Positions 1 to 9,582 are shown, numbered from the stretch's first letter. The stretch is DNA of 48,133 nucleotides from Syntrophobacterales bacterium (GCA_018433345.1 JAHDRK010000064.1:1-48133), one strand, 5' to 3'. The notes: generated from the letters alone by a model not told the origin. Translations and numbers: made by a program.

Positions 1-3000
1 GTCGTTGACCGGCCCGGGGAAGTACTTGCCCTTACCTATACCGACAAGGCGGCGGGAGAGATGCGCGCTCGAATCGTTGAAGCCTTGCAGAAGGCGAAAA
101 AAGGCGCCGAACCGACAGGTGAAGCGGAGGCGAGACTGCTCGAAGCCGCCGCGGAGGCCCTTCACCGGCACGGTGACCGGGTCGACCTGGCTGCGACGCC
201 GCAGGCTCTCAATATCATGACCTTTCACGGATTCTGTTTTTATCTTGCCGCACGGGCCCCCCTCGAAGCGGGCATGGCACCCGGTTTCGCCATAGCCGAC
301 GAAACGGCGCAGAAACGTATGGCAGCCGAATCCGCCGCACGCACTATCGAGAGGCTAAAGGGTTTGACCGGCGAAGACTCTCGCCATAGAGCCTTAGAAA
401 ACAGGGCCCTTCACCGCGACAACAATTGGAAAATGCTTACGGAAGAGCTGGCGGACATAATCATGCGCAGAGACCGGTTCTTCGATCTCGTAAACACGAT
501 AAGTCGAGCCGGATCGACCGATCTTTCGCTTCTCGAGAAGGCCATGAGAGAACGGCTGGGTTTTTACGTTGAAAAACACCTGGAGAAACTGAGAGAGGCC
601 TTTTCAAAGTCGGATATTGGAAAGTCCTGGGTCGGCCTTGTCCGCGACCTGGAGGACCATAAAGCCACGGTCGCGACGAATTTACCTGAAGAGATTCCCG
701 GCGTCGGATGGAAAGACCTCGCAACATGGAAGACCATGTCGGACTGCCTTCTCACGAAGGGCGGTGATCCCCGAAAATCGTTGGGACCGAAAACGGGATT
801 TTACAAGGGTTATTCAAACTCGATCTGGGCTTCGCTCATCAAGGATATGCCGCCGCAGGTGGTCGAGTTGCTCAAGAAAACACGGAACCTGCCTACCGAA
901 GAAGAACCGATAACCGACATGGATGTCCTTGCGGATCTCATCTTGCTCGGAGCGGAGGCAATCAGGGATTACAACCGTATGTGCACCGCAAGATCAGTCG
1001 TGGATTTCGTCGGAATCGAGCAGTGCGCCCTGCGGGTCCTGGGTTCGTCTGAACCCACCGAAATGCTCCTCCATCTCGACCATCGCCTCACACATATCCT
1101 TGTCGACGAATTCCAGGACATCAACAGGACTCAATGGGAACTCCTGCAGAAGCTGGTCAGCGGCTGGGAACCGGGCGACGGAAGAACTGTGTTTATAGTG
1201 GGCGATCCCAAACAATCGATTTATGCCTTCCGCAACGCCGAGGTAAGCCTCTTCTTCGAAGCGAAAGAAGGCATCCCTCGCCCCGGTTACGGACCACTGG
1301 TGCCGGAAAGCCGCACACTGCAAACAAATTTCCGGTCCGGCGCCGCACTGGTGAATTGGGTGAACGACCTCTTCGGCCGCACAGTCATGGCTGATCCGGA
1401 CTTCGATGCCGACGAAGTGCCCTTCAGACCTTCCGTCGCGGGAAGCGAAGACGAAGACGAGGGTAAAGCGTCGCTCGCCCTTTTCGGTGACGAGGATGGA
1501 GAAAAGGCCCTCGAGAGGGAGGCGGCTTGGATGGCCTCGCTCGTGGAACGTGAAATGGCTGAAACAGGAGGATCCCGAAGCATCGGCATACTCCTTTTCA
1601 CCAGGAAGAGACTGTCCCGATACCTCGCCGCACTGCGTGAAAGGAACGTTCCCGTTCAGGTCCAGGAAGGACTGCAACTGGCGAAGAGACCCGAGGCTCA
1701 ACACATGCTGATGCTGGCGCGTCTTCTGGCATGTCCCCACGACGACCTTGCCTGGGCGTCTCTCTTGCGTTCGCCCTGGTCCTGGTGTGACCTGTCGACC
1801 CTTGTCGAGGCGTCCCTCGCTCCCGGAACCGCCTGGATAGACAAGTTACGCGGTCTTGCTCCCAAAGGGGGGGATATCGGTCGAATCGTCGGAGAGTTGG
1901 ACAAGGCGCTTGCGCGAATCGGCAGGGACACTACCGGTAGCGTGACAAGAAAATTATGGGAGGCACTCGACGGCCCGGCGCGAACGGCCGCCATGTACGG
2001 AACCCGCGGCGTAGCCAATTGCATTCATATCTGCAAGCTCATCGACGAACTCGACGAGGGCACCCCCCAGGAAACATTGTCCAGCTTGGAATCGGTGCTC
2101 GACTATCTTTATGAAAAACCCGATCCCGCCACGTCCCGTTCACCGGTACAACTCATGACCATCCACAGGGCGAAGGGACTGGAATTCGATGTTGTTTTTC
2201 TTCCCTTCCTGGACTGGGAACCCAGGTCGGGAAACGACGAACCCTATCTTCTGGAGAGGGTTCCTGGAGCGGGAGGAGAGCATCTTATCGCCATGAAAAA
2301 GGATCGCCGCGCGGAGGGCCACGACCCCCTGTACCGTCTCCTTTCCCGTTTCCGCAAGGATCGGTCTCTCGGGGAGGCGAAAAGGTGGTTTTACGTGGCA
2401 GTGACCCGGGCAAGGTCACGTTTGTACATGAGCGGGGTGGCCGATGTAAAGGACGGCGTGCTCGTTCCACCTTCCAGGAGCCCTCTCAAGTGGATCTTTC
2501 AGCATGAAGGACTATGGGGGCTTCCGCACCTTTCCGATGCAGGCACCCTTGGTTCCGAGACAAACGCCCTTTCCCTCACGGTAAACCCGGCGCCCGCGAC
2601 CTCTTCCCGGGAAAGCGATTCCGAAACCGCGCAGATGGAAAGAAACATTCCCGAACCCCTGGAAATAAAACCGGAACGGCCGGAGATCACCGTAACCACG
2701 CCGACCTCACCGTCCATTGAACCGCAAGAACCTACATTTTACGAGGCGACATCCTCGTCGTCCAACGAAGCTGAAAGAAACGACAACGCCTGTTCGATTG
2801 CCGCCCTTCGCGGCACCTTTATACATAGACTTCTGAAAAGATACGTGGAACGGAAGGAATTCCCTTTCCCGGAGGCGGTCGCCACGGCCCTGATAAAGGA
2901 AGGACTCCCCAAAAAAGAAGCAGATAGGCTTGCCGGGGAGATACTGGGGGAGGCCGTGACAACCGTGAGATCGCCCTTCATATCCGGTCTTCTCAAGGGG

Positions 3001-3309
3001 AGCGAAAAGCGGATTATTTCTGAATGGAAACTAGAACGGTCCCTGTCCGCCTCCTCGGTGGTATCCGGGACCGTAGATCTCGCGGTTTTCGACGGATCAA
3101 CCTGGTGGATCATCGACTTCAAGACCGGCACCCCCGGTATAAGTCAGGACATAGATGACTTTATGTCCGAGGAAATGGAACGATACAGGGAGCAGCTTGC
3201 CGGTTACGCGAGACTTCTCGAAGACAGTCTCGGTGTGGAAACCCAAGGCATCCGCTTCGGAATCTTCTTCACCTCTCTAGGACTTTGGCAGGAACTATCG
3301 TCACCCTGA
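1..3309 (+). CDS. UvrD/AddA/RecB-like ATP-dependent helicase-nuclease (5' end outside window)
   Basis: The reading frame is open from base 1 and already shows helicase motif Ia (LALTYTDKAAGEM) at codons 10-22, so the gene starts upstream and its Walker A motif is not in view. Further superfamily 1 motifs follow in order: VDEFQD (motif II, near 1105), VGDPKQSIYAFRN (III, near 1198), TNFRSG (IV, near 1324), TIHRAKGLEFD (V, near 2158) and YVAVTRARSRL (VI, near 2395). The C-terminus has a PD-(D/E)XK nuclease signature: GTFIHRLLK near 2809, GTVDLAVFD near 3067 and IIDFKTG near 3112. This layout is that of AddA or RecB, the double-strand-end resection helicase-nucleases that feed RecA recombination. 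The visible 1102 residues fit AddA length. A partner addB or recC would lie upstream and cannot be seen, so I give no symbol. Confidence 0.93.
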   Translation, partial: VVDRPGEVLALTYTDKAAGEMRARIVEALQKAKKGAEPTGEAEARLLEAAAEALHRHGDRVDLAATPQALNIMTFHGFCFYLAARAPLEAGMAPGFAIADETAQKRMAAESAARTIERLKGLTGEDSRHRALENRALHRDNNWKMLTEELADIIMRRDRFFDLVNTISRAGSTDLSLLEKAMRERLGFYVEKHLEKLREAFSKSDIGKSWVGLVRDLEDHKATVATNLPEEIPGVGWKDLATWKTMSDCLLTKGGDPRKSLGPKTGFYKGYSNSIWASLIKDMPPQVVELLKKTRNLPTEEEPITDMDVLADLILLGAEAIRDYNRMCTARSVVDFVGIEQCALRVLGSSEPTEMLLHLDHRLTHILVDEFQDINRTQWELLQKLVSGWEPGDGRTVFIVGDPKQSIYAFRNAEVSLFFEAKEGIPRPGYGPLVPESRTLQTNFRSGAALVNWVNDLFGRTVMADPDFDADEVPFRPSVAGSEDEDEGKASLALFGDEDGEKALEREAAWMASLVEREMAETGGSRSIGILLFTRKRLSRYLAALRERNVPVQVQEGLQLAKRPEAQHMLMLARLLACPHDDLAWASLLRSPWSWCDLSTLVEASLAPGTAWIDKLRGLAPKGGDIGRIVGELDKALARIGRDTTGSVTRKLWEALDGPARTAAMYGTRGVANCIHICKLIDELDEGTPQETLSSLESVLDYLYEKPDPATSRSPVQLMTIHRAKGLEFDVVFLPFLDWEPRSGNDEPYLLERVPGAGGEHLIAMKKDRRAEGHDPLYRLLSRFRKDRSLGEAKRWFYVAVTRARSRLYMSGVADVKDGVLVPPSRSPLKWIFQHEGLWGLPHLSDAGTLGSETNALSLTVNPAPATSSRESDSETAQMERNIPEPLEIKPERPEITVTTPTSPSIEPQEPTFYEATSSSSNEAERNDNACSIAALRGTFIHRLLKRYVERKEFPFPEAVATALIKEGLPKKEADRLAGEILGEAVTTVRSPFISGLLKGSEKRIISEWKLERSLSASSVVSGTVDLAVFDGSTWWIIDFKTGTPGISQDIDDFMSEEMERYREQLAGYARLLEDSLGVETQGIRFGIFFTSLGLWQELSSP

Positions 3310-3355
3310 CACACTACCATTGCAACAAGTCGGTCTCACAATCGGTTCGATCAAT

Positions 3356-3383
3356 TTGACAACTATGCGGCATGTATTATATT
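3356..3383 (+). promoter_or_regulatory. Sigma-70-type promoter for the small sigma-region-4 gene
   Basis: TTGACA at 3356-3361 is a perfect -35 box. TATATT at 3378-3383 serves as the -10 box with a 16-base spacer. The implied transcript starts about 80 bases before the GTG start at 3472. The position between two co-directional genes suggests the small gene has its own promoter. Confidence 0.6.
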
Positions 3384-3471
3384 AATTTGAGTTTCAGCTA
3401 TCGAAGCGCTCTGCTTTCAGGAAGTTGTACGGGCGGGCGCTTTATTACAATTGAAGAAAGGAAACGGGCGG

Positions 3472-3747
3472 GTGACCAGTCTCTATCGATGCAAGAAAAC
3501 AAAGAACGTTATCGTCGAACCCTGCGAGGACACAACCTGTGATTGGTGGCTCAAAACAGACACATTTTGTAACTGCACGTGGGTTGCCTGTAACTATGGT
3601 CCATTCACCCTTGAGGAAGTAGGCGAAATGATGGGCGTGACCCGAGAGCGGATACGTCAGATAGAAGCAAAGGCCCTAAAAAAACTCCAACATAAAAAAC
3701 GCAAAGACCAGTTGTTGGACTTTGCAAGCCAGCTTTACGAAGAGTAA
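3472..3747 (+). CDS. Small Cys-rich protein with sigma-70 region 4 helix-turn-helix
   Basis: A 91-residue protein. I choose the GTG at 3472 because AGAAAGGA lies about ten bases upstream; a TTG at 3451 would add seven residues. The C-terminal half ([19 protein letters not shown], then [10 protein letters not shown]) is the sigma-70 region 4 helix-turn-helix that normally reads the -35 element. Region 2, needed for -10 recognition and core binding, is absent, so this is not a full sigma factor. The N-terminal half carries six cysteines within about 40 residues (including CEDTTC and CNC), suggesting a metal or Fe-S site; that is inference. It has its own upstream promoter and its 3' end overlaps the convergent enoyl-CoA hydratase gene by 13 bases. 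A role as transcription regulator is likely; the target is unknown. Confidence 0.8.
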   Translation: MTSLYRCKKTKNVIVEPCEDTTCDWWLKTDTFCNCTWVACNYGPFTLEEVGEMMGVTRERIRQIEAKALKKLQHKKRKDQLLDFASQLYEE

Positions 3748-4529
3748 GGAAGGCTATTTTTTTTACGTTCTTTGAGATCGTCTATAAATTTTCGCATGTG
3801 TTCCTTGCTTTCCTTGAGGGTAAACAGGAGTGCGGTTATTTCAAATTCGTGCTCCAGGGCGGTTTTCTTGTCCAATCGATGAACGATATCGGACAACTTC
3901 TTTACCGCCTCGATGGCTCGAGTGGGACGGTTTGCCAGTTCCCCTGCCATGGTTTTCGCTTCTTCCATGAACCGCTCCGGAGGCAGAACCTTGTTCACCA
4001 ACCCAATGCGCAGGGCTTCCCGAGCGCCGATCGGTTCTCCCAGCATGGTTATTTCCTTTGCCTTCGCCGTCCCCACGAAGCGTGACAGGGGATCGAAAAG
4101 TGGATTCAAACCGAATTTCAACTCCGGGTGGCCGAAAATGGCCGTTTCGGAGGCGATGATTAGATCGCAGACCGTAACAAGGTTGAATCCGCCGCCAAGG
4201 GCTATCCCGCTTACAGCCGCTATGACGGGTCGCTTGAAGGTGTAAATCTGCTGAAGATACTTGATCATGGAGGTGATGTAGCGGCCGTCGTCATCCTTGC
4301 GCGTCAGGGTGTTGAGCTCCTTCAGGTCCATGCCGGCGGAAAAGATATAATCTCCGCCGGTTATGATTACGGCCCTCACTCCGTTGTCATCCTCCATCCG
4401 GTTGAAACAGTCGATCAACTCGAGCTGCATTTCCCTGGAAATGGCATTCATTTCCTTCGGGCGATTCAACATCACCGTGGCGAAGCCATCTTCCCTGGTA
4501 ACTTTTATAGTATTGTACGATTCATTCAT
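3735..4529 (-). CDS. Enoyl-CoA hydratase/isomerase family protein (crotonase fold)
   Basis: A 264-residue crotonase-family protein starting at the ATG at 4529 ([10 protein letters not shown]); a GTG at 4547 would add six residues and has no better ribosome site. The family motifs are clear: [10 protein letters not shown] near the N-terminus, the oxyanion-hole segment [10 protein letters not shown], and [19 protein letters not shown] followed by the E/G-rich [10 protein letters not shown]. These proteins hydrate or isomerise CoA-bound enoyl groups in beta-oxidation and related pathways; the exact substrate cannot be read from sequence. It lies 150 bases downstream of sppA on the same strand and may be co-transcribed, although it has no functional link with the sppA-rpsA-cmk block. 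Its stop overlaps the end of the convergent sigma-like gene. Confidence 0.9.
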   Translation of the reverse strand: MNESYNTIKVTREDGFATVMLNRPKEMNAISREMQLELIDCFNRMEDDNGVRAVIITGGDYIFSAGMDLKELNTLTRKDDDGRYITSMIKYLQQIYTFKRPVIAAVSGIALGGGFNLVTVCDLIIASETAIFGHPELKFGLNPLFDPLSRFVGTAKAKEITMLGEPIGAREALRIGLVNKVLPPERFMEEAKTMAGELANRPTRAIEAVKKLSDIVHRLDKKTALEHEFEITALLFTLKESKEHMRKFIDDLKERKKNSLPYSS

Positions 4530-4679
4530 TATCACTGTAATTATCACTGTTCCCAGGATTCATATCGTTCATTTTCCTGATTCACGATCATATCGTGCAT
4601 AGACACAATCTTTCCCGCCCCGGCAAGTTACAGACCTGACGTGGATATTTGCAGACACCGCGGATTTCTTATAGTTTTA

Positions 4680-5576
4680 TCAGTTCCCAGGTGGTAAGTC
4701 ATTGTGGTAGAGGTAATTTATTCCCCGGTTGTTCTTCATCAGGGCGTCGGCTACGCCGGACGTGGTTTCGCTGACAAGATACCGGAGCAGACCCATCCGC
4801 CTTTTTGGATACACCACCCTCGGCTCACCTTCGATACCGGCCATCTCCGCCGCCATAGCGATGGCGTCCTCGAGCCCTCCCAGTTCATCCACTAGTCCTT
4901 GTTTCAATGCCTGGCGTCCCGTAAATATTCTCGACTGGGAGACACTCGTCAACTGCTCCGCGCTCAAGGGGCGATTGGCCAGGACAGCCTCGATAAACTG
5001 GTCATGAATGTCATCCACCACCTCCTGGAGCAGTCTCACTTCTTCATCGGTCATCCCTCTAAGGGGGGATCCCGTATCCTTGAACTCCCCGCTCTTGATA
5101 ACGCTCGCCTTCAGCCCGATCTTTTCGAGCAGTTCTTTCACGTGTGAAAATTGCATGATCACCCCTATACTGCCGGTGAGGGTGCCGGGATTTGCCATGA
5201 TGCGATCCGTGGCGGCGGCGATGTAATATCCTCCCGATGCGGCCACTATCCCCATGGATGCAACGACGGTCTTTTTTTCTTTGACCTTCATTATCTTGTC
5301 GTAGATCTCCTGGGAGGGAACAACGCCTCCTCCGGGTGAGTTGATTCTAATTACAACCGCCTTGATTTCATTGTTCTTTTCGTACTCATTCAGTTGCTCG
5401 ACGATCTCCCTGGAATCGCTTATCACGCCTTCCACAAGGACAACCGCGACCTTGCCTCCACCCTTTCCCGCCACAAGTTCGCCCGAAAGATCACGGACAA
5501 TGTATGCCGCGGCAACGAGCAACATGCCTATTACCGCGAGCAATACGAGGCCTGTCAATATGGGGTGTTTTCTCAT
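4680..5576 (-). CDS. sppA: Signal peptide peptidase SppA (S49 family)
   Basis: A 298-residue S49 protease of the short (36K-type) form. Residues 8-27 form an N-terminal membrane anchor, so the catalytic domain should face the periplasm. The Ser-Lys dyad is visible as S114 in VAASGGYYIA and K166 in KSGEFKDTGSP; the 52-residue spacing equals that of the Bacillus enzyme. The INSPGGGV segment forms the substrate loop. SppA removes remnant signal peptides from the membrane after signal peptidase cleavage. It follows rpsA by about 45 bases on the same strand, and cmk-rpsA-sppA is a recurring order in deltaproteobacteria. No strong ribosome site is seen before the ATG. Confidence 0.93.
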   Translation of the reverse strand: MRKHPILTGLVLLAVIGMLLVAAAYIVRDLSGELVAGKGGGKVAVVLVEGVISDSREIVEQLNEYEKNNEIKAVVIRINSPGGGVVPSQEIYDKIMKVKEKKTVVASMGIVAASGGYYIAAATDRIMANPGTLTGSIGVIMQFSHVKELLEKIGLKASVIKSGEFKDTGSPLRGMTDEEVRLLQEVVDDIHDQFIEAVLANRPLSAEQLTSVSQSRIFTGRQALKQGLVDELGGLEDAIAMAAEMAGIEGEPRVVYPKRRMGLLRYLVSETTSGVADALMKNNRGINYLYHNDLPPGN

Positions 5577-5621
5577 TTTCTAAGCCTACACATGCCTGAG
5601 GGGGAAGGTCAAGCCGCGATC

Positions 5622-7379
5622 TTAAAATTTTATGTTGGCCAAAATGTCTCCCAGGTTGGAAACCACTTTTTCTTCGTTATTGACATACTGACGCTGGGAG
5701 GAAGGTTCGGCCGTCTGCATTTCGTAATCCCTGATGCTTAAACCCACCTTCTGGTTTTCGAGATCTATACTCTTGATAACCGCGGTCACCCTGTCACCCT
5801 CGCGTACCACGTCGCTTGCCGACTTAACACGGTTCCTGCTCAGTTCCGATATGTGAACAAGTCCTTCTACATCCTCTTCAATTTCAACAAATACACCGAA
5901 ATCGGTCACATTCGTCACCACGCCGCTGACGACTCCGCCTATACCGTATTTCTCTTTCAGAACCTCCCACGGATTGGGTTCCAGTTGCTTGATGCCCAGG
6001 GAAAACTTGCCGTTCTCGACATCGATATTGAGAACCACGGCCTCTATTTCCTGGCCCTTCTTGTAAAGTTCCGATGGATTCTTGATCCGCTTTTTCCAGG
6101 TTAGATCAGAAATATGAACCAAACCGTCTATTTCTTCATCGACACCCACAAAAATTCCAAAATCGGCGATGTTCTTTATCTTGCCTCTTATGACAGTTCC
6201 CTCCGGATACCGCTCCTTTATCTGCTCCCAGGGGTTCGGCAGGGTCTGTTTCAAGCCGAGGGAAATCCGCTTGTTCACCGAATCGACATCAAGCACCTGG
6301 ACCTTCACTTCATCACCCACGCTGACCAGCTTCGAAGGATGACGGATTTTTTTGGTCCAGAACATTTCCGACACGTGAACCAGTCCTTCGACACCCGGCT
6401 CCAGTTCCACGAAGACTCCATAATCCATGATACTCACGACCCTTCCCTCTACGATGGACCCGATGGGATATGTATCGACGATGGTTTCCCATGGATTCGC
6501 CGTCAGCTGCTTGAGCCCTAGCGACACCCTCTCCTTTTCGGTATCAAAGCTTAGGACCTTAACCACGATCGAATCGCCCCTTGAATATTTTTCAGAGGGA
6601 TGCCGAATCCTGCCCCAGGACATGTCCGTGATATGGAGAAGGCCGTCTATCCCCCCAAGGTCCACGAACAGACCGTAGTCGGTAATATTCTTCACCACGC
6701 CTTCCATGACCATCCCTTCTTCTATGGCCTCCAGGACTTGTTTTTTCCGTTCTTCCCGTTCGCGCTCGAGAATCGTTTTCCTGGAAACAACGACGTTGTT
6801 TCTTTTTCTGTCGTATTTGAGAACCTCAAACTCCATCGTTTCTCCGATGTACCCTTCAAGATCGCGAACGGGTCGCGTGTCGACCTGGGAGCCGGGGAGA
6901 AAGGCCGAGCATCCGCCCATGTCCACCGTCAACCCTCCTTTGACTTTTCTCACGATGGTTCCTTCGATGAGTGTCTTGTTGTTATAGGCTTCGACTATTT
7001 CGTCCCAGACCCGCGTCCTTATTGCTCTATCATGTGAAAGAATCAGGTCTTCTTCCGTTTTTCGGTCAACCACCACCTCTATCTCATCACCTATGGAACA
7101 TGTGATCGCACCACTTTCATCCTTGAATTCGGAGGCGTTCACCCGACCCTCGGTCTTGTATCCCACGTCCACCATGATCGAATCGCTTGTTATTTCAACC
7201 ACCCGACCGGTGACTATATTGCCGGGCGCTATGTCCTGTATGCTTTGCTCAAACAGTTCATCAAAGGACATGCCCTCACCCTTATCCTTATCCTGCGCGG
7301 CTTGCCCGTCTCCGAATTTTACTTCCTTTTCCTCTGTTTCTTTTTTCTGTTCATCTGTAATGTTGTCATCGTTAACCAT
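5622..7379 (-). CDS. rpsA: 30S ribosomal protein S1
   Basis: A 585-residue protein with six consecutive S1 (OB-fold) RNA-binding repeats. The last four are best conserved, each ending in a segment like SLGLKQL followed by NPWE. S1 unfolds and recruits mRNA to the 30S subunit. I start it at the ATG at 7379 (MVNDDNITDEQ) because AGGGGG lies about ten bases upstream; an in-frame extension to 7439 would add 20 residues that look unlike S1. The acidic N-terminal stretch before the first repeat is common in this lineage. It lies downstream of cmk (gap about 90 bases) and upstream of sppA. Confidence 0.96.
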   Translation of the reverse strand: MVNDDNITDEQKKETEEKEVKFGDGQAAQDKDKGEGMSFDELFEQSIQDIAPGNIVTGRVVEITSDSIMVDVGYKTEGRVNASEFKDESGAITCSIGDEIEVVVDRKTEEDLILSHDRAIRTRVWDEIVEAYNNKTLIEGTIVRKVKGGLTVDMGGCSAFLPGSQVDTRPVRDLEGYIGETMEFEVLKYDRKRNNVVVSRKTILEREREERKKQVLEAIEEGMVMEGVVKNITDYGLFVDLGGIDGLLHITDMSWGRIRHPSEKYSRGDSIVVKVLSFDTEKERVSLGLKQLTANPWETIVDTYPIGSIVEGRVVSIMDYGVFVELEPGVEGLVHVSEMFWTKKIRHPSKLVSVGDEVKVQVLDVDSVNKRISLGLKQTLPNPWEQIKERYPEGTVIRGKIKNIADFGIFVGVDEEIDGLVHISDLTWKKRIKNPSELYKKGQEIEAVVLNIDVENGKFSLGIKQLEPNPWEVLKEKYGIGGVVSGVVTNVTDFGVFVEIEEDVEGLVHISELSRNRVKSASDVVREGDRVTAVIKSIDLENQKVGLSIRDYEMQTAEPSSQRQYVNNEEKVVSNLGDILANIKF

Positions 7380-7472
7380 TAACTTGATACCCCCTGGGCT
7401 TATTGTAGAGCACCTTGCTCGAAATTTCCTTGCTAGCATAGCAAAAATGAAATATCAAGGCAATTTGCCGGT

Positions 7473-8186
7473 TTATAAAGATGAATCACGCATTTGATCC
7501 ACTTTCGACCGAACGATATTCACCAGGGCATCTACAACTTCACCGATGGTCAGGTGCGTGGTATCGAGGACGACGGCGTCAGGGGCCGGCTTCAGGGGGG
7601 CCGCGGTTCTATTGCGATCCTGTTCGTCACGAAGAATGATATCATTCAGGACATCTTCGTAATCAACCTTCTCGCCGCGATCTACGAGCTCCAGTAAACG
7701 GCGTCGGGCCCTCTCCGCCGGTTCGGCGTCGAGAAATATCTTTATGTCCGCATCGGGAAACACCACCGTTCCCATGTCTCTTCCTTCCGCTATGATGCCG
7801 CCTGATTCTCCGGCCTTCCTCTGGAGGTGGAGCAGGGCCCTTCTAACACCCGGAAAGCGAGACACCAAGGAAGCCGCCATCCCCATGTCTTCGCTCCGTA
7901 TCTGGGCCCCTATCTCTTCCCCGTCCGCCTGGATTCGAATTTTACCCGATACCTCTTCCCTTATCATGGTGATACCGTTGCACAGACCGACCAGACCACT
8001 CTCGTCGTAAAGGGAAATATCCCTGGACAACGCCCGCCATGCCACCGTCCTATAGAGGGCCCCCGTGTCGAGACAGCAATATCCCGTGGCTTCCGCTAAA
8101 ATCTTGGCAACCGTGCTTTTGCCGACCCCCGACGGCCCATCGACCACGATAACATATCGTCGGCCTGCCTCTCCCATTTTGCCCAT
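7473..8186 (-). CDS. cmk: Cytidylate kinase
   Basis: A 237-residue protein with the P-loop GPSGVGKST at residues 17-25 and CMP-kinase signatures LDTGALYRTVAW, IIAEGRDMGTVVFPDADIKIFLDA, and the lid segment with RDEQDRNRTAAPLKPAPDA. It phosphorylates CMP and dCMP to the diphosphates in the cytosol. Length matches the family. The start at 8186 is supported by AGGTGA about seven bases upstream; a second in-frame ATG sits three codons later. It is the first gene of the leftward cmk-rpsA-sppA block, so the block's promoter should lie in the spacer upstream of 8186. Confidence 0.96.
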   Translation of the reverse strand: MGKMGEAGRRYVIVVDGPSGVGKSTVAKILAEATGYCCLDTGALYRTVAWRALSRDISLYDESGLVGLCNGITMIREEVSGKIRIQADGEEIGAQIRSEDMGMAASLVSRFPGVRRALLHLQRKAGESGGIIAEGRDMGTVVFPDADIKIFLDAEPAERARRRLLELVDRGEKVDYEDVLNDIILRDEQDRNRTAAPLKPAPDAVVLDTTHLTIGEVVDALVNIVRSKVDQMRDSSL

Positions 8187-8628
8187 ATTTCACCTCGTGC
8201 CGCGTCCCGTAAGGGCGCAACAAGCTCTCATCGGTTTGCCCGCGGCCGTCATTATAATTTTTTCATATCAAAGAGGCCGCTCATAATGATCATAATGAGG
8301 ACCCCCGGGGCTGAGACAATTTTCTTGACATTGGTTTTTTTATGTTATTAGCATATACATTCAAATTGACGCTCAGAATAGCATTTTTCTATCCCGGTTC
8401 TCACAACCGAAATCCACAACAACCAAAATCGATCACTTCCTCAGAACATCCAAGCGAAGCAGAACCAATCTACCCGCAATATTTTATTTTGGGTATAGGC
8501 AAGGAGGTGATGCCCGGTTCTTATCACGCCATTTTGCGTAAGCGCAACATCTGTTGAATGAATGAAGGAAAGGGAACCACCTTCACTCTTCAATGAACCA
8601 ACCAAATGAAAAAAGGAGGAGTTAAACA
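8187..8628. other. Divergent intergenic region between cmk and the lipoprotein gene
   Basis: No gene is supported in these 442 bases. A tandem 9-mer TCATAATGA occurs twice at 8281-8298. A -35-like TTGACA lies at 8325-8330, pointing rightward, with TATTAG at 8346 as a poor -10 at 15-base spacing. If used, the leader of the 8629 gene would be about 270 bases long. On the other strand ATTATA-rich sequence near 8250-8260 could hold the cmk promoter. A perfect Shine-Dalgarno string AAGGAGGTGA (8501-8510) overlaps the ATG of a 15-codon ORF, too close for normal initiation. Confidence 0.4.
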
Positions 8629-9453
8629 ATGTCGGTTTTCTCGAAACGAATCATCACCCTGCTCATCGCTGTCGCGGCGATGTTTCTCTTCGCCGCCTGC
8701 GAGCCGTCGGGATATCAAACCTATGATATCAGCTATACCGGTACCGGTGTCAGCTCGGCGCGGGTATTTTATCCCTCTAATATCGACCAGTTGAGCAACG
8801 TCCCGGCCACAACGCTGTCAAGCGGCATGGGCGGAACCAAGGAGGGTATGTACTGGCTGGCGGAACCCCTGGCGGAGGCGGGTATAGTCGTCATCGCCGT
8901 GAGCGCCTCAGATAACATGACCGTTCTCGGTTACGAAAGGGCGCACAAAGGAGGGCTCGACATCCTCGCATCTGAAAACAACCGCACCGGAAGCCCCATA
9001 CGGGGAAAGGTGGGCCAGCGAGGAATCATCGGCTATTCTAAGGGCGGCGGCGCCGTGATCAACGTGGCCTCCGAACTGGGTAGCGCCGTCAAAACCTGCG
9101 TCGCCCTCGCCCCCTGGTCTCCGAGCCCCACAAGTAATCATAAAGCGGCTACCATGATTTTTACCGGCACGCTTGACGTCATTGCCCCCGCTTACATGGG
9201 CTCCGGCGCTTACAACAATCTCCCCTCGGGGGTACCCAAGCTTTATGCTTCCATGGTCGGTAAAGATCACATGTACTGGCATAATCTTAGCAGCACCGGG
9301 AGCGAGACGGAGTTCATCAAGGCCTGGATCAAGTATTACGCAGGTGGTGATGCCTCCGCCTACGGCGTCTTCGCCAACGGCCCCGGCAGCGGCATGACCG
9401 ATTATCGCTTTGATCCGGCCACAGGCCAATCGAACGGCGGCGGATGCAACTGA
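8629..9453 (+). CDS. Secreted lipoprotein alpha/beta hydrolase, PET hydrolase/cutinase-like
   Basis: A 274-residue protein with a lipoprotein signal: basic start, hydrophobic residues 8-21, and a lipobox-like LFAAC with the lipidated Cys at 24. The mature part matches the polyesterase-lipase-cutinase type of alpha/beta hydrolase. The nucleophile elbow GYSKGG places Ser137. The acid is Asp183 in TLDVIAP, the counterpart of the DTIAP segment in PET hydrolases. The base is probably His214 in GKDHMYW. SGMGGT near residue 65 may form the oxyanion hole, and APWSPS follows strand 6 as in this family. It should hydrolyse esters outside the cytoplasm; whether polymers are substrates cannot be told from sequence. 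A strong AAGGAGG ribosome site precedes the ATG. The gene stands alone, convergent with the MFS/SpeE gene. Confidence 0.85.
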   Translation: MSVFSKRIITLLIAVAAMFLFAACEPSGYQTYDISYTGTGVSSARVFYPSNIDQLSNVPATTLSSGMGGTKEGMYWLAEPLAEAGIVVIAVSASDNMTVLGYERAHKGGLDILASENNRTGSPIRGKVGQRGIIGYSKGGGAVINVASELGSAVKTCVALAPWSPSPTSNHKAATMIFTGTLDVIAPAYMGSGAYNNLPSGVPKLYASMVGKDHMYWHNLSSTGSETEFIKAWIKYYAGGDASAYGVFANGPGSGMTDYRFDPATGQSNGGGCN

Positions 9454-9582
9454 CAGTGGACAGTGGCGGCGATTCCCCGACACATGTAAAAAGACTCGGC
9501 GGGAATAGCCCTTTTGAAAACCAACGGCGGCCAGCGGCCGACTCGCCGAACGCCTCGGCCCGGACACCATAACAGTTTGACG

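Noticed and set aside
994-1740. 248-codon leftward ORF inside the helicase-nuclease gene
   Set aside because: It lies opposite well-conserved helicase motifs, has no recognisable domain and no ribosome site; it is a shadow of a high-GC gene.
5622-7379. Internal tandem repeats as a DNA repeat array
   Set aside because: They are the six S1 domains of ribosomal protein S1, repeated at protein level.
8510-8557. 15-codon leader ORF with perfect Shine-Dalgarno AAGGAGGTGA
   Set aside because: The ribosome site overlaps the ATG, leaving almost no spacing, and there are no runs of regulatory codons as in attenuation peptides.
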